A stretch of DNA of 64,000 bases, from contig NZ_LDWR01000018.1 in assembly GCF_001039005.1 (NCBI RefSeq), forward strand, positions 1-64,000, read 5' to 3'. Below, in pieces: positions 43,802-52,022 of the stretch (position 1 is the stretch's first letter; the number at the start of each line of letters is the position of its first letter). The DNA comes from Burkholderia cepacia (lineage in GTDB: Bacteria; Pseudomonadota; Gammaproteobacteria; Burkholderiales; Burkholderiaceae). The notes under the pieces are model-generated. The model worked only from the letters and a program-made list of their open reading frames with translations. It searched no databases and had not been told where the DNA came from. Made by a program: the position numbers and the translations under genes.

Positions 43802-45091
43802 ATGTTCGTGCAGTCCGACCGTCACGTCGCAAGCTACTACGCCGGCACCTATCCGGCGCCGATCCCGCGTCGTCCGGAGCTGGACGAACGCATCGACGCC
43901 GACGTGCTCGTCGTCGGCGCCGGCTTCAGCGGGCTGCATACGGCGTTGCGTCTTGCACTCGCCGGCAAGCGCGTCGTCGTGCTCGAGGCGAGCCGCGTCG
44001 CGTGGGCTGCGTCGGGCCGCAACGGCGGGCAGGCGTTGCTCGGCTGGTCGTGCGACATGCAGCCGCTCGAGGATTCGCTCGGCCGCGACGGCGCACGCCT
44101 GTTGTGGGACAGCATGCGCTGGGCCGCGGCCGAGGTGCGCGAATTGCCCGGGCGGCACGGTTTCGACATCGATTACCGGCCCGGGAGCCTGTGGGCGGCG
44201 GTGCGGCCGCGGCGCGTCGCGATGCTCGCGCAGGCCCGCGACGAGGCCGCCGAGCGCTGGGGCTACGACCGGCTGCGCGTGATCGAGCGGGCTGAAATGC
44301 CGGCGTGGATCGGCGGCGGGCGTTATCTCGCGGCGCTCCACGATCCCGAGGCCGGCCACCTGAATCCGCTGAAGCTTGCGCTCGGCCTCGCACAGACGAT
44401 CGAGCGCGCGGGCGGTCGCATTTTCGAGCAGAGCCGCGTGCTCGACTGCCGCGAGACGCCCGGCGGCCACGTCGCCCGCACGGCGCGCGGCGAAGTGCGC
44501 GCGGACGTGCTCGTGCTGGCCTGCAACGCGTACGTCGACCGGCTCGATCGCAACCTGGCGCGCCGGCTGCTGCCGGTCGGCACGTATCAGGTCGCGACCG
44601 CGCCGCTCGCGCCGGACGTCGCGCGTTCGCTGCTGCCGCAGAACAGCTGCGTGATCGACAACCAGTTCGTGCCCGACTACTTCCGCCTGAGCCCCGACAA
44701 CCGGCTGCTGTTCGGTGGCGGCTGCACGTATCTCGGCGGCATCCCGGCCGATATCGCGACGGCGACGCGCCCGCACCTCGAACGTGCATTCCCGCAACTG
44801 GCCGGCGTGCCGCTCGATTACGCGTGGGGCGGCCATATCGACATCAGCATGCGCCGCACGCCGGACATCGGCCGCCACGGGCAGCGTTTCTGGCTGCAGG
44901 GCTTCTCGGGGCACGGCGTGCTGCCGACGCTGGCCGGTGCGCGCGCGGTCGCCGACGCCGTGCTCGGCGACGAGCGCCTGCTCGCGCAATACCAGCGCAT
45001 CCGCAATCCGCGCTTTCCCGGCGGCGACCGGCTCGCCGCGCCGCTGGAAGCACTGGGCAAGGTTTGGTACCGTTTGCGCGATACCGTCTGA
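43802..45091 (+). CDS. puuB: FAD-dependent gamma-glutamylputrescine oxidase-like enzyme
   Basis: A 429-residue DAO-family flavoprotein: DVLVVGAGFSGLHTALRLAL FAD loop, WAASGRNGGQALLGW, and WGGHIDISMRRTPDIGR near the C-terminus, as in PuuB oxidases. The first frame start (43766) lies inside the palindromic operator; ATG 43802 follows CCGGAG. It oxidises gamma-glutamylputrescine to the aldehyde. Next to an HTH-cupin regulator and a glutamine-synthetase-like ligase, the Puu pathway is well supported, though the aldehyde dehydrogenase and hydrolase steps are not here. Confidence 0.88.
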   Translation: MFVQSDRHVASYYAGTYPAPIPRRPELDERIDADVLVVGAGFSGLHTALRLALAGKRVVVLEASRVAWAASGRNGGQALLGWSCDMQPLEDSLGRDGARLLWDSMRWAAAEVRELPGRHGFDIDYRPGSLWAAVRPRRVAMLAQARDEAAERWGYDRLRVIERAEMPAWIGGGRYLAALHDPEAGHLNPLKLALGLAQTIERAGGRIFEQSRVLDCRETPGGHVARTARGEVRADVLVLACNAYVDRLDRNLARRLLPVGTYQVATAPLAPDVARSLLPQNSCVIDNQFVPDYFRLSPDNRLLFGGGCTYLGGIPADIATATRPHLERAFPQLAGVPLDYAWGGHIDISMRRTPDIGRHGQRFWLQGFSGHGVLPTLAGARAVADAVLGDERLLAQYQRIRNPRFPGGDRLAAPLEALGKVWYRLRDTV

Positions 45092-45108
45092 CCGTACCGG
45101 AACCCATC

Positions 45109-45666
45109 ATGAACGAACAGGAAGAGATAGAAAGTCTGGCGATCCTGATCCGCGACCTGCGCAAGCATCGCAAGGTCACGCTGAACGACCTGGCCGAACG
45201 GATCGGCCGCTCGGTCGGTTTTCTGTCGCAGGTCGAGCGCGGGCTGTCGCGCCCGACGGTCGCGGATCTCACCGCGATCGGCGAGGCGCTCGGTGTGCCG
45301 ACCACGTATTTCTACAGCCTGAGCAAGCCGCGCAGCGTGCCGTGGGTCACGCGGCCCGACGAGCGGCGCACCGTGTATTACGCGGCCGGCATTACCGACA
45401 TCCTCGTGTCGCCGAACATGCGCTCGCGCTTCTCGATCCTCGAAAGCCATCTCGCGCCCGGCGCGAGCAGCGGCGAGCGGCCCGTCGACGACAGCGACGA
45501 GCAGGGCGGTTTCGTGCTCGAGGGAGAACTGACGATCTGGATCGACGGCGACGACACGCCCGTCACGCTCGGCCCGAACGATGCGTTCCAGCTTCCCGCG
45601 CACCGGCGCTTCCGTTACGCCAACCTGACCGACGCGCCGACGCGCGTGATCTGGGTATTCACCTGA
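45109..45666 (+). CDS. puuR: HTH-XRE/cupin transcriptional regulator (PuuR-like)
   Basis: A 185-residue regulator: XRE HTH at about residues 9-65 (IRDLRKHRKVTLNDLAERIG, VGFLSQVERGLSRPTVADL) and a C-terminal cupin domain (GFVLEGELTIWIDGD, NDAFQLPAHRRFRYAN) for ligand sensing. ATG 45109 is 17 bp after puuB. It probably represses the operon through the tandem palindrome upstream. Confidence 0.88.
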   Translation: MNEQEEIESLAILIRDLRKHRKVTLNDLAERIGRSVGFLSQVERGLSRPTVADLTAIGEALGVPTTYFYSLSKPRSVPWVTRPDERRTVYYAAGITDILVSPNMRSRFSILESHLAPGASSGERPVDDSDEQGGFVLEGELTIWIDGDDTPVTLGPNDAFQLPAHRRFRYANLTDAPTRVIWVFT

Positions 45667-45817
45667 GTTGTCGGCGGGGCGGGCGGCGTTGCAGGCCGCC
45701 GCACCTCGCAGCCTGTTTGCAGTACTGATTTAAATGTGGCCACGTTGTTCCGCGTGCCGCATGAATCCGGTTCGCCGCGCTGCGGCACCGCCATACAAGA
45801 CATGGAAAGGATGAGAC

Positions 45818-47164
45818 ATGGCTGACGTCGTTCCCGCGCTGGTCGGTGAAGTCCGCGCATTCCGGCAGGCGCATCCCGAGATCCGTTATGTCGACCTGAT
45901 CTGCCTCGACCTGCCCGGGCATTTCTACGGCAAGCGCTACCCGATCGACGCGCTCGAGAAGGTCGCGTCGGGCTCGCTGCTGAAGCTGCCGCAGAACTGC
46001 GTGCTGCTCGGCACGCAGGGCGGCCTGTACAAGATCGGCGACTACTGCTTCAACGACGGCGACCCCGACGCGCCGCGCCGGCTGATCCCAGGCACGCTGA
46101 AGCCCGTGCGCTGGGAGCGGCAGCCGCTCGCGCAGATGCTGATCAGCTCCGACGGCACCGATGCGCCGATCGAGTTCGAACCGCGCGAGGTGCTGGCGCG
46201 CGTGCTGCGGCGCTTCGCGGCACGCGGCATCCGGCCGGTCGTCGCGTTCGAGCTCGAGTTCTACCTGTTCGCCGCGCAGCTCGCGGACGGGATGCCGCAG
46301 TATCCGCGCGACCGCCTGAGCGACGACCGCGACGATCAGCCGAACATGCATATCGAGCGTCTGTCGCGCTTCTCCGACGTGCTGCACGAGATGGTCGAGG
46401 CCGCGTGCGAGCAGGGCGTCGACGCGACGGTGATCACGGCCGAACTCGGGCCTGGCCAGTTCGAGATCAATTTCGGCCACACCGACGACGCGCTGCGTGC
46501 GGCCGACTGGTCGGCGCTGTTCTGCCGCAGCACGCGCGGCGTCGCGCTGCAGCACGGCTATCGCGCGAGCTTCATGGGCAAGCCGTACCTGCATGCGCCG
46601 GGCAGCGGGATGCACGTGCATGTAAGCCTGTACGACGACGCGGGGCGCAACCTGCTCGCGGCGGACGGGCAGCGGCCGCTGCGGCATGCGGTGGCCGGTT
46701 GTCTCGCGCTGCTACCGCATTGCATGCCCGTGTTCGCGCCGAATCACAACGCGTTCCGGCGCTACGGATCGATGGTGAATGCGGCGAGCCGCGCAAGCTG
46801 GGGCTTCGAGGATCGCGATGCGTGCATCCGGATTCCCGAGTCGGATGCACGCAACCTGCGGATCGAGCACCGGCTCGCCAGCGCGGACGCGAATCCGTAC
46901 CTGGTGCTCGCGGCGATCCTTTCCGGGATGGAGCACGGACTCGATGCACGGACCGAACCGATCGCGCCGCTCAACGAGGATCGCGGCAGCGGGATCGATT
47001 TTCCGAAGGAGATGCTGTCATCGGTCGCGGCGATGCAGGATCATCCGGCCGTGCGCGAAGGGCTCGGCAGCGAGTTCGTGATGGTGTACTGCGAGAACAA
47101 GCGGCAGGAGGAGCTGGATTTTCGCAACGAGATCGGCGCGCGGGAGTATCGGTGGTTTCTGTGA
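45818..47164 (+). CDS. puuA: Glutamine synthetase-family gamma-glutamylputrescine synthetase-like ligase
   Basis: A 448-residue GS-fold ligase: LICLDLPGHFYGKRYPI in the N-terminal beta-grasp, FELEFYLF, AELGPGQFEINFGH, PGSGMHVHVSLYD and RIEHRLASADANPYL. It lacks the adenylylation-type C-terminus of GlnA and matches the PuuA/GlnA3 group that glutamylates polyamines. GGAAAGG precedes ATG 45818. A 150-bp gap follows the regulator, so it may have its own promoter. Confidence 0.88.
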   Translation: MADVVPALVGEVRAFRQAHPEIRYVDLICLDLPGHFYGKRYPIDALEKVASGSLLKLPQNCVLLGTQGGLYKIGDYCFNDGDPDAPRRLIPGTLKPVRWERQPLAQMLISSDGTDAPIEFEPREVLARVLRRFAARGIRPVVAFELEFYLFAAQLADGMPQYPRDRLSDDRDDQPNMHIERLSRFSDVLHEMVEAACEQGVDATVITAELGPGQFEINFGHTDDALRAADWSALFCRSTRGVALQHGYRASFMGKPYLHAPGSGMHVHVSLYDDAGRNLLAADGQRPLRHAVAGCLALLPHCMPVFAPNHNAFRRYGSMVNAASRASWGFEDRDACIRIPESDARNLRIEHRLASADANPYLVLAAILSGMEHGLDARTEPIAPLNEDRGSGIDFPKEMLSSVAAMQDHPAVREGLGSEFVMVYCENKRQEELDFRNEIGAREYRWFL

Positions 47165-47187
47165 TTGCATGCCGCCGCCAGCGAGTC

Positions 47188-48375
47188 TTATCGGTCGCGC
47201 ATCTGCTCCATCGGCAGGTTCGCACCCCACGCGTGTGCCAGGGAGTCGATTTCGGCAATCGGATCGACCTGCCGTGCGCTTTCGTGCGTGTCGTCGCCGA
47301 ATAGCCGGTGGGCGAAATCGCGGGCACGCAGGGTGATCGCCGTGGTTTTCAGGCTGCGTCGCATCGTGAACGACGCGAGCGCTGCGTCGAGGTCGCTGCC
47401 GTTGCCTTCCCCGTACTCGTCGAGACAACGGGCGAGGTGCCACGCATCTTCGAGTGCCTGGCATGCGCCTTGTCCGGAGGTGGGCAAGGGCGCATGCGCG
47501 GCATCGCCGATCAGCAGCACGTTGCCGCGGTGCCACACGTCGACCGGATCGAGATCGTGCACGCGAATCTTTGCGATCGTGTTCGGCGGCGTCGCGCGCA
47601 TCACGTCCGCGATGGGCGCAGGCCACGCATCGAATAGCCGTTCCAGCATCGGCGCCGGATCGCCTTGCACCGTGTCGTCGCCGTCGCCGTCGCCGTCGGC
47701 TTCGGACCGTGCCGCGGCCCAGTACACGCGCTGCCGATCGATCGCGACGATACCGAACCGTTCGCGTGTGCCCCAGTAGTCGAATATCGACACTTCATCG
47801 ACGAGCGGCGCGTCGCTCTGCGCGACGCCGATCCAGTTGACGAATCCTTGATAGACCGGCGTGTTGCTGCCGACGACATGGTTTCGCGCGACGGAGTTCA
47901 TGCGGCCGTCCGCGCCGATCACGAGATCGGGCGCGATCGCCGTGCCGTTGTCGAAGCGAACGACAGCGCGGCCGTCCGGCCCGGTGTCGATGGCCGTTGC
48001 GCAGTGGCCGAAGCAGATTTCAATGCCGCGCGCGGCCACGTGTCGCGCGAGCACGGCCTGCAGGTCGCGCCGCAGTATCGAGCGCGTCGGAAAGCCCATG
48101 CGGCGGTCGAGTTGGCGGATATCGGTGAGCTTGAACGGGTTGCCATGCCGGTCGATGCACCGCATCGCGCGCAGGTGGCCGCTGACCTCGACGATGTCCG
48201 GCAGGATGCCGAGCTGCGCGAGCACGAAACCGGCATTCGGCCACAGCACCACGCCCGCACCCATCGTCGAGTCGGATAGCCGGCGTTCGTACAGACGGAT
48301 CCGGTGCCCGCGCCCGGCAAGCGCGAGTGCGGTGCTCATGCCGGCGACGCCGGCACCCAGAATTGCGATATCCAT
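47188..48375 (-). CDS. FAD-dependent monooxygenase (salicylate/3-hydroxybenzoate hydroxylase type)
   Basis: A 395-residue class A flavin monooxygenase: AILGAGVAGMSTALALAGRG, VIGADGRMNSVARNHVV and GNVLLIGDAAHAPLPTSGQG. The open frame runs on to 49173, but AAGGAGC before ATG 48375 fixes the start. A GTCGCC hexamer repeat (47677-47700) encodes an acidic Gly-Asp stretch, EADGDGDGDD, in a loop. It is divergent from a LysR gene that probably controls it. Confidence 0.92.
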   Translation of the reverse strand: MDIAILGAGVAGMSTALALAGRGHRIRLYERRLSDSTMGAGVVLWPNAGFVLAQLGILPDIVEVSGHLRAMRCIDRHGNPFKLTDIRQLDRRMGFPTRSILRRDLQAVLARHVAARGIEICFGHCATAIDTGPDGRAVVRFDNGTAIAPDLVIGADGRMNSVARNHVVGSNTPVYQGFVNWIGVAQSDAPLVDEVSIFDYWGTRERFGIVAIDRQRVYWAAARSEADGDGDGDDTVQGDPAPMLERLFDAWPAPIADVMRATPPNTIAKIRVHDLDPVDVWHRGNVLLIGDAAHAPLPTSGQGACQALEDAWHLARCLDEYGEGNGSDLDAALASFTMRRSLKTTAITLRARDFAHRLFGDDTHESARQVDPIAEIDSLAHAWGANLPMEQMRDR

Positions 48376-48482
48376 GATGCTCCTTCCGTATTGTCGTGCG
48401 AGCGCTCGCTGGGTCGCGGGTTCGCGCTTCGGCGTCGCATTGACGGGACGAGCATCGTAAATTACGGTGTCTGGCGGGATAA

Positions 48483-48497
48483 GCCATGAAAAATGGC
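48483..48497. promoter_or_regulatory. LysR-type operator candidate
   Basis: GCCAT-N5-ATGGC, a perfect 15-bp inverted repeat in the gap between the divergent monooxygenase and LysR genes, about 26 bp before the LysR start. Confidence 0.45.
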
Positions 48498-48522
48498 GGG
48501 CTTTGATACCTGAAACGGGATA

Positions 48523-49446
48523 ATGATGCGTAGCAAGCTGGATCTGAATGCGGTGCGCGTGTTCGTGTCGGTCGTCGACGAGGGCAGCTTTGCGGGTGCC
48601 GCGCGCGCGCTTGCGTTGCCGGGTTCCAACGTGAGCCGCCATGTGGCACAACTGGAGTCGAGGCTCGGTGTGAGGTTGCTGGAGCGCAGCACGCGGCACC
48701 TTCGGATGACCGAGGCCGGGCGCCTGCTGCACGAGCGCGCAAGGCCGATGCTCGATGCGCTGACGCTGGCCGAATCCGAGCTGACCTCGCAGCAAACGGA
48801 GTTGCGTGGCGTGCTGAAGCTCTGCGTGCCCGGCGAAATCGGGCCGCGCATGCTCGGGCCGATCGTCGCGGAATTCGCGAGCCGCCATCCGCGCGTCGAA
48901 ATCGACTGCGATACCAGCCTCGCGGGCATATCGACGTTGCGCGACGACATCGACCTGTCGATCATCGTCAATCGCGGGAAGCTGGACGACAGCACGTTCG
49001 TCGTCAGGCCGCTCGCGTGTTTGCCGAGCGTCGTCGTGGCTGCGCCGTCGCTCGTCGCCCGGACCGGGATGCCGACCCGGACGGAACAGCTCAGGCAATT
49101 GCCGTGCATCACGACGTTGAGCACGCTGAAAGGGCAGCCGTGGCAGTTCGCCGACCGCGACGGGCGGATTCACAAGATTCCGGTCGCGAGCCGGTATCGC
49201 GTCAATAGCGGCGAGATGGCGGGTTTGGCGGCGCTGAACGGGATCGGCTTCGCGATTCTCGTCGAGCGTGCGTGCGCGGCCGAGCTTGCTGACGGGCGGT
49301 TGCTGCGCGTGCCGCTGGAGATGGCACCGGCGCCGCTGGAATTGCTTGCCGCTTATGCGAGCCGCAATTCCGTCAACGCGAAGATCCGCGAGTTGATGCG
49401 GATGATGCAGTTGCGTTTGGAGGCGGGGCTGACTATCCAGTCATGA
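48523..49446 (+). CDS. LysR-family transcriptional regulator
   Basis: A 307-residue LysR protein of the CrgA/AaeR-like group: DLNAVRVFVSVVDEGSFAGA, PGSNVSRHVAQLESRLGVRL, RHLRMTEAGRLLHERAR, then the effector domain. ATG 48523 and 48526 are stacked. The 3' end overlaps the convergent acetyltransferase gene by 6 bp (TCATGA), so each stop lies within the other gene. Confidence 0.93.
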   Translation: MMRSKLDLNAVRVFVSVVDEGSFAGAARALALPGSNVSRHVAQLESRLGVRLLERSTRHLRMTEAGRLLHERARPMLDALTLAESELTSQQTELRGVLKLCVPGEIGPRMLGPIVAEFASRHPRVEIDCDTSLAGISTLRDDIDLSIIVNRGKLDDSTFVVRPLACLPSVVVAAPSLVARTGMPTRTEQLRQLPCITTLSTLKGQPWQFADRDGRIHKIPVASRYRVNSGEMAGLAALNGIGFAILVERACAAELADGRLLRVPLEMAPAPLELLAAYASRNSVNAKIRELMRMMQLRLEAGLTIQS

Positions 49447-49980
49447 CGATTGTTTCGGCAGTGCGCGCCAATAGCGCACTTCCTCGATTGGCGTGCCGTC
49501 GATCTCGAACGTCTTGATGTCGTCTTCCGCGACGAAACCCTCGCGTTCATAGAATGCCCGTGCACGACGGTTTTCGACCAGTACCCAGAGCGACACCCAT
49601 GCGTGGCCCGCGTCGTGCAGCGATCGGCACGCATGGTCGACCAGCGCCGCGCCGATGCGTTGCCCGCAATGCGACGGATGCAGATAGATCGCTTCGATCT
49701 CGCCCCAGGTGCGATCCTTGTCGGGGTCGCGTGTCGGACCGTATGCGATCCAGCCCGTCGGCTCGTTGTCCGTGAACGCGAGCGCGACGCGCGGCCGACC
49801 GGCGTCGAGCGCACAGCGCCAGGCGGCCGTGCGCTTTTCGACCGACAGACCGGCGAGGAACGGGGCCGGCATGATGCCCGTGTAGGTTGCCTGCCATGAC
49901 GCGACGTGGATGCTGGCGATGGTCGCGGCGTCGACGGGCTCGGCAGCGCGGATGTCGATCGTCATCGTGTTCGGTGCCAT
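49441..49980 (-). CDS. GNAT-family N-acetyltransferase
   Basis: A 179-residue GNAT: IRAAEPVDAATIASIHVASW, GEIEAIYLHPSHCGQRIGAA (acetyl-CoA motif A, Q/RxxGxA type) and WVLVENRRARAFYEREGFVA (motif B). The open frame extends far upstream, but ATG 49980 gives a normal N-terminus; ATG 49965 is an alternative. The acceptor substrate is unknown. Confidence 0.9.
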   Translation of the reverse strand: MAPNTMTIDIRAAEPVDAATIASIHVASWQATYTGIMPAPFLAGLSVEKRTAAWRCALDAGRPRVALAFTDNEPTGWIAYGPTRDPDKDRTWGEIEAIYLHPSHCGQRIGAALVDHACRSLHDAGHAWVSLWVLVENRRARAFYEREGFVAEDDIKTFEIDGTPIEEVRYWRALPKQSS

Positions 49981-50024
49981 GCGTGATCCGCCTGATCGGT
50001 TGCTGTTGCGTTGTCGTGTCCGTG

Positions 50025-50603
50025 TCAATTCGCGCGATCCGAACTGCTGTCGATCGCGAAGCTGTAGCCGATATCCACGTGCGACGCATCTTGCGGTTCG
50101 TCGGTTCTTTTCAGCACGAATTCGAACGCAGGTTCGAACCAGCCGTTGCGCGGGACTTCTCCGCCGAGGATGTCGACTTCGTACCAGCCGTTCTCGATTT
50201 CGATGACGGGCCTGCCCGGTTCGCGGTAACGCGCGAGCAGCGCGTTCACCGTCTCGTCGTTGAAGCGTTCGAGCATGCGCCACGTGTAGAGCATGACCGA
50301 ACGATGCTCGACGCGCAGCACGTAGCCACCGCGCCGATGCTGCAGGCGGCTTCCCGTCTTCAGCAATTCGGGCGTTTCGTGGTCCAGCGTGAAGATGACC
50401 GTGTACGGATGATTCTCGATGCCGGCCAGCGGAATCACGACACCTTCCAGCACGGCGTTGTCGCCGCTGTCGTTCGACGTGAACTCGGATGCGACGTTGT
50501 CCGACAGCCCGTGCTGTTCCTTGTAGCGCTTCAGCAGCAGAACATCGCCGACGAGAAAATAGTCGACGAGGTCGTTGAGGATTTCGGAGAATTCATGTCG
50601 CAT
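50025..50603 (-). CDS. Unrecognised protein (192 aa)
   Basis: I do not recognise a family. It begins MRHEFSEILNDLVDYFLVGD and has mixed alpha/beta character with many strands (ENGWYEVDILGGEVPRNGWF). It has no signal peptide or membrane helix. AAGGA before ATG 50603 favours this start over the longer frame. Codon use is like its neighbours, so it is probably a real resident gene. Confidence 0.7.
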   Translation of the reverse strand: MRHEFSEILNDLVDYFLVGDVLLLKRYKEQHGLSDNVASEFTSNDSGDNAVLEGVVIPLAGIENHPYTVIFTLDHETPELLKTGSRLQHRRGGYVLRVEHRSVMLYTWRMLERFNDETVNALLARYREPGRPVIEIENGWYEVDILGGEVPRNGWFEPAFEFVLKRTDEPQDASHVDIGYSFAIDSSSDRAN

Positions 50604-50672
50604 CGCCGTTTCCTTCGTGGGGCTGAAGCGCCGCGCCGCGAAACGCTTCACGGCACGGCATACGCGAAGACC

Positions 50673-51062
50673 TTACTCCCCGAGCTTCGACGCCACGCAC
50701 CCCGTGCTCGTGCATTCACGCTCACGCTCGCGCAGGAACGACAGCCGAGACTGCGTCATGTCGTTCGCGCACTGGATATCCACGAGGTAGCTGTTGTTGC
50801 GCGTCTCGCTGCACTGCGCATCGCGCTGCTTCAGCCACGCGAGCTGGCCGGCCTTCAGCGTCGCCTGCTGGTCGCCGCTCAGTTGCTTGCGCAGGCGCCC
50901 GTACTCGTCGTTGAGTTCGCGGTCGCTCTGCGAGAACTGCGTGCTGGTGCAGTACACCTGGTCGAACGCGCTGTGCGGCTTCGCGCAGCCGGCCGCGTGC
51001 GCGGCGAACGGAACGGCAAGCGCGAGCAGCGCGCAGGATGCGAACAGATTCTTCTTTTTCAT
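50673..51062 (-). CDS. LprI/DUF1311-type secreted protein
   Basis: A 129-residue exported protein: signal peptide to about residue 23 (PFAAHA), then DQVYCTSTQFSQSDRELNDE, LAWLKQRDAQC and a Cys-rich end. The Cys pattern and WLKQRDAQC motif are those of DUF1311/LprI, a family that includes a mycobacterial lysozyme inhibitor. Its role here is inferred only from the fold. Confidence 0.85.
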   Translation of the reverse strand: MKKKNLFASCALLALAVPFAAHAAGCAKPHSAFDQVYCTSTQFSQSDRELNDEYGRLRKQLSGDQQATLKAGQLAWLKQRDAQCSETRNNSYLVDIQCANDMTQSRLSFLRERERECTSTGCVASKLGE

Positions 51063-51112
51063 TGTGATGCTCCTGACTGGGTGAAAACCGTTGAGCCCGA
51101 TGGGCGATGCCG

Positions 51113-51874
51113 TCACTTCGGCACCGTGCACGCGTCGATCCCGCCTGCGATCGCGGTGGACAGGCGCTGGATCGTCTCGCGCCGCGCGAGCCGCGCTTCT
51201 TCGTCGGGATTGACGATCACGCCGGCCTCGACGAGCACGGCCGGAATCGGCGCGGTGCGCAGCACGACGAGATCGTCGAAGCGGTGGATGCCGAGTTGCG
51301 GGTCGATCAGCGGGCGATTCTCGCCGCGGATCGGCTGCGCGTGATATAGCGACGGACGCTCGCCGGCCGCGACCAGCCGCTCGGCGATCGCCTTCGCGCA
51401 ACGCAGGCTTTCCGCATAGTGCGGATTGCGCTCCGACACGAACACGGAGAAGCCGCGGAATTCGCGTTGGCGGCCCGCGTCGATGAACTGCTGTTGCATC
51501 GAGTCGTGATGGATCGACACGAACAGGTTCGCGTCGGGCGCCTGCGTCGAACGCTGGTCGAGCGCGATCTCGCGGCCGTCGGCCGACGTGCGCAGCACGC
51601 GGTCGCCGTGTGCTGCGAGCTTTTCAGCGACCGCTGCGGACAGATCGAGGTTGTACCGGTATTCGACGCGGCCGCTCGCGCCGGTGGAGCCCGGGTGAGC
51701 GGGCGTGTGGCCGGTGTCGACGACGATATAGCGCCCGGATGCGGGCTCGGCGCCGGGGGCTGCGGCGTCGGCCGCATGCAGCGCCAGCGGCGCGCCGAGC
51801 AGCGGGGCGCAGGCAAGCACGCGCGCGGCGGCACGCACGAACGGGCGAAGGCGTCGGAGGGTTCGGTTCGTCAT
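51113..51874 (-). CDS. N-acetylmuramoyl-L-alanine amidase (Amidase_3)
   Basis: A 253-residue periplasmic zinc amidase that cleaves the amide between muramic acid and the peptide. It has a signal peptide (ACAPLLGAPLALHAADA), zinc ligands in VVDTGHTPAHPGSTG, RVEYRYN and FVSIHHDSM, and the catalytic Glu in VLVEAGVIVN. The starts at 51934 and 51895 only lengthen the basic leader; ATG 51874 gives the cleanest signal peptide, but none has a good ribosome site. Confidence 0.88.
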   Translation of the reverse strand: MTNRTLRRLRPFVRAAARVLACAPLLGAPLALHAADAAAPGAEPASGRYIVVDTGHTPAHPGSTGASGRVEYRYNLDLSAAVAEKLAAHGDRVLRTSADGREIALDQRSTQAPDANLFVSIHHDSMQQQFIDAGRQREFRGFSVFVSERNPHYAESLRCAKAIAERLVAAGERPSLYHAQPIRGENRPLIDPQLGIHRFDDLVVLRTAPIPAVLVEAGVIVNPDEEARLARRETIQRLSTAIAGGIDACTVPK

Positions 51875-52022
51875 TGTTGTTGTCGAGGAGGGCATGCGGC
51901 GCGTCGAACGGCACGGCACCGTCGGCCTGCTCAATGCAGTCGGAATGTCGCGCGATTATAGCGGGTGGCGGTGTCGTCGCAATGACGAATCGGCGGCCGC
52001 CGCGCCGGCCGGAAGCCGGTGC

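Noticed and set aside
48376-49173. Extension of the 47188 monooxygenase frame to 661 codons
   Set aside because: It runs antisense through the LysR gene; a ribosome site fixes the start at 48375.
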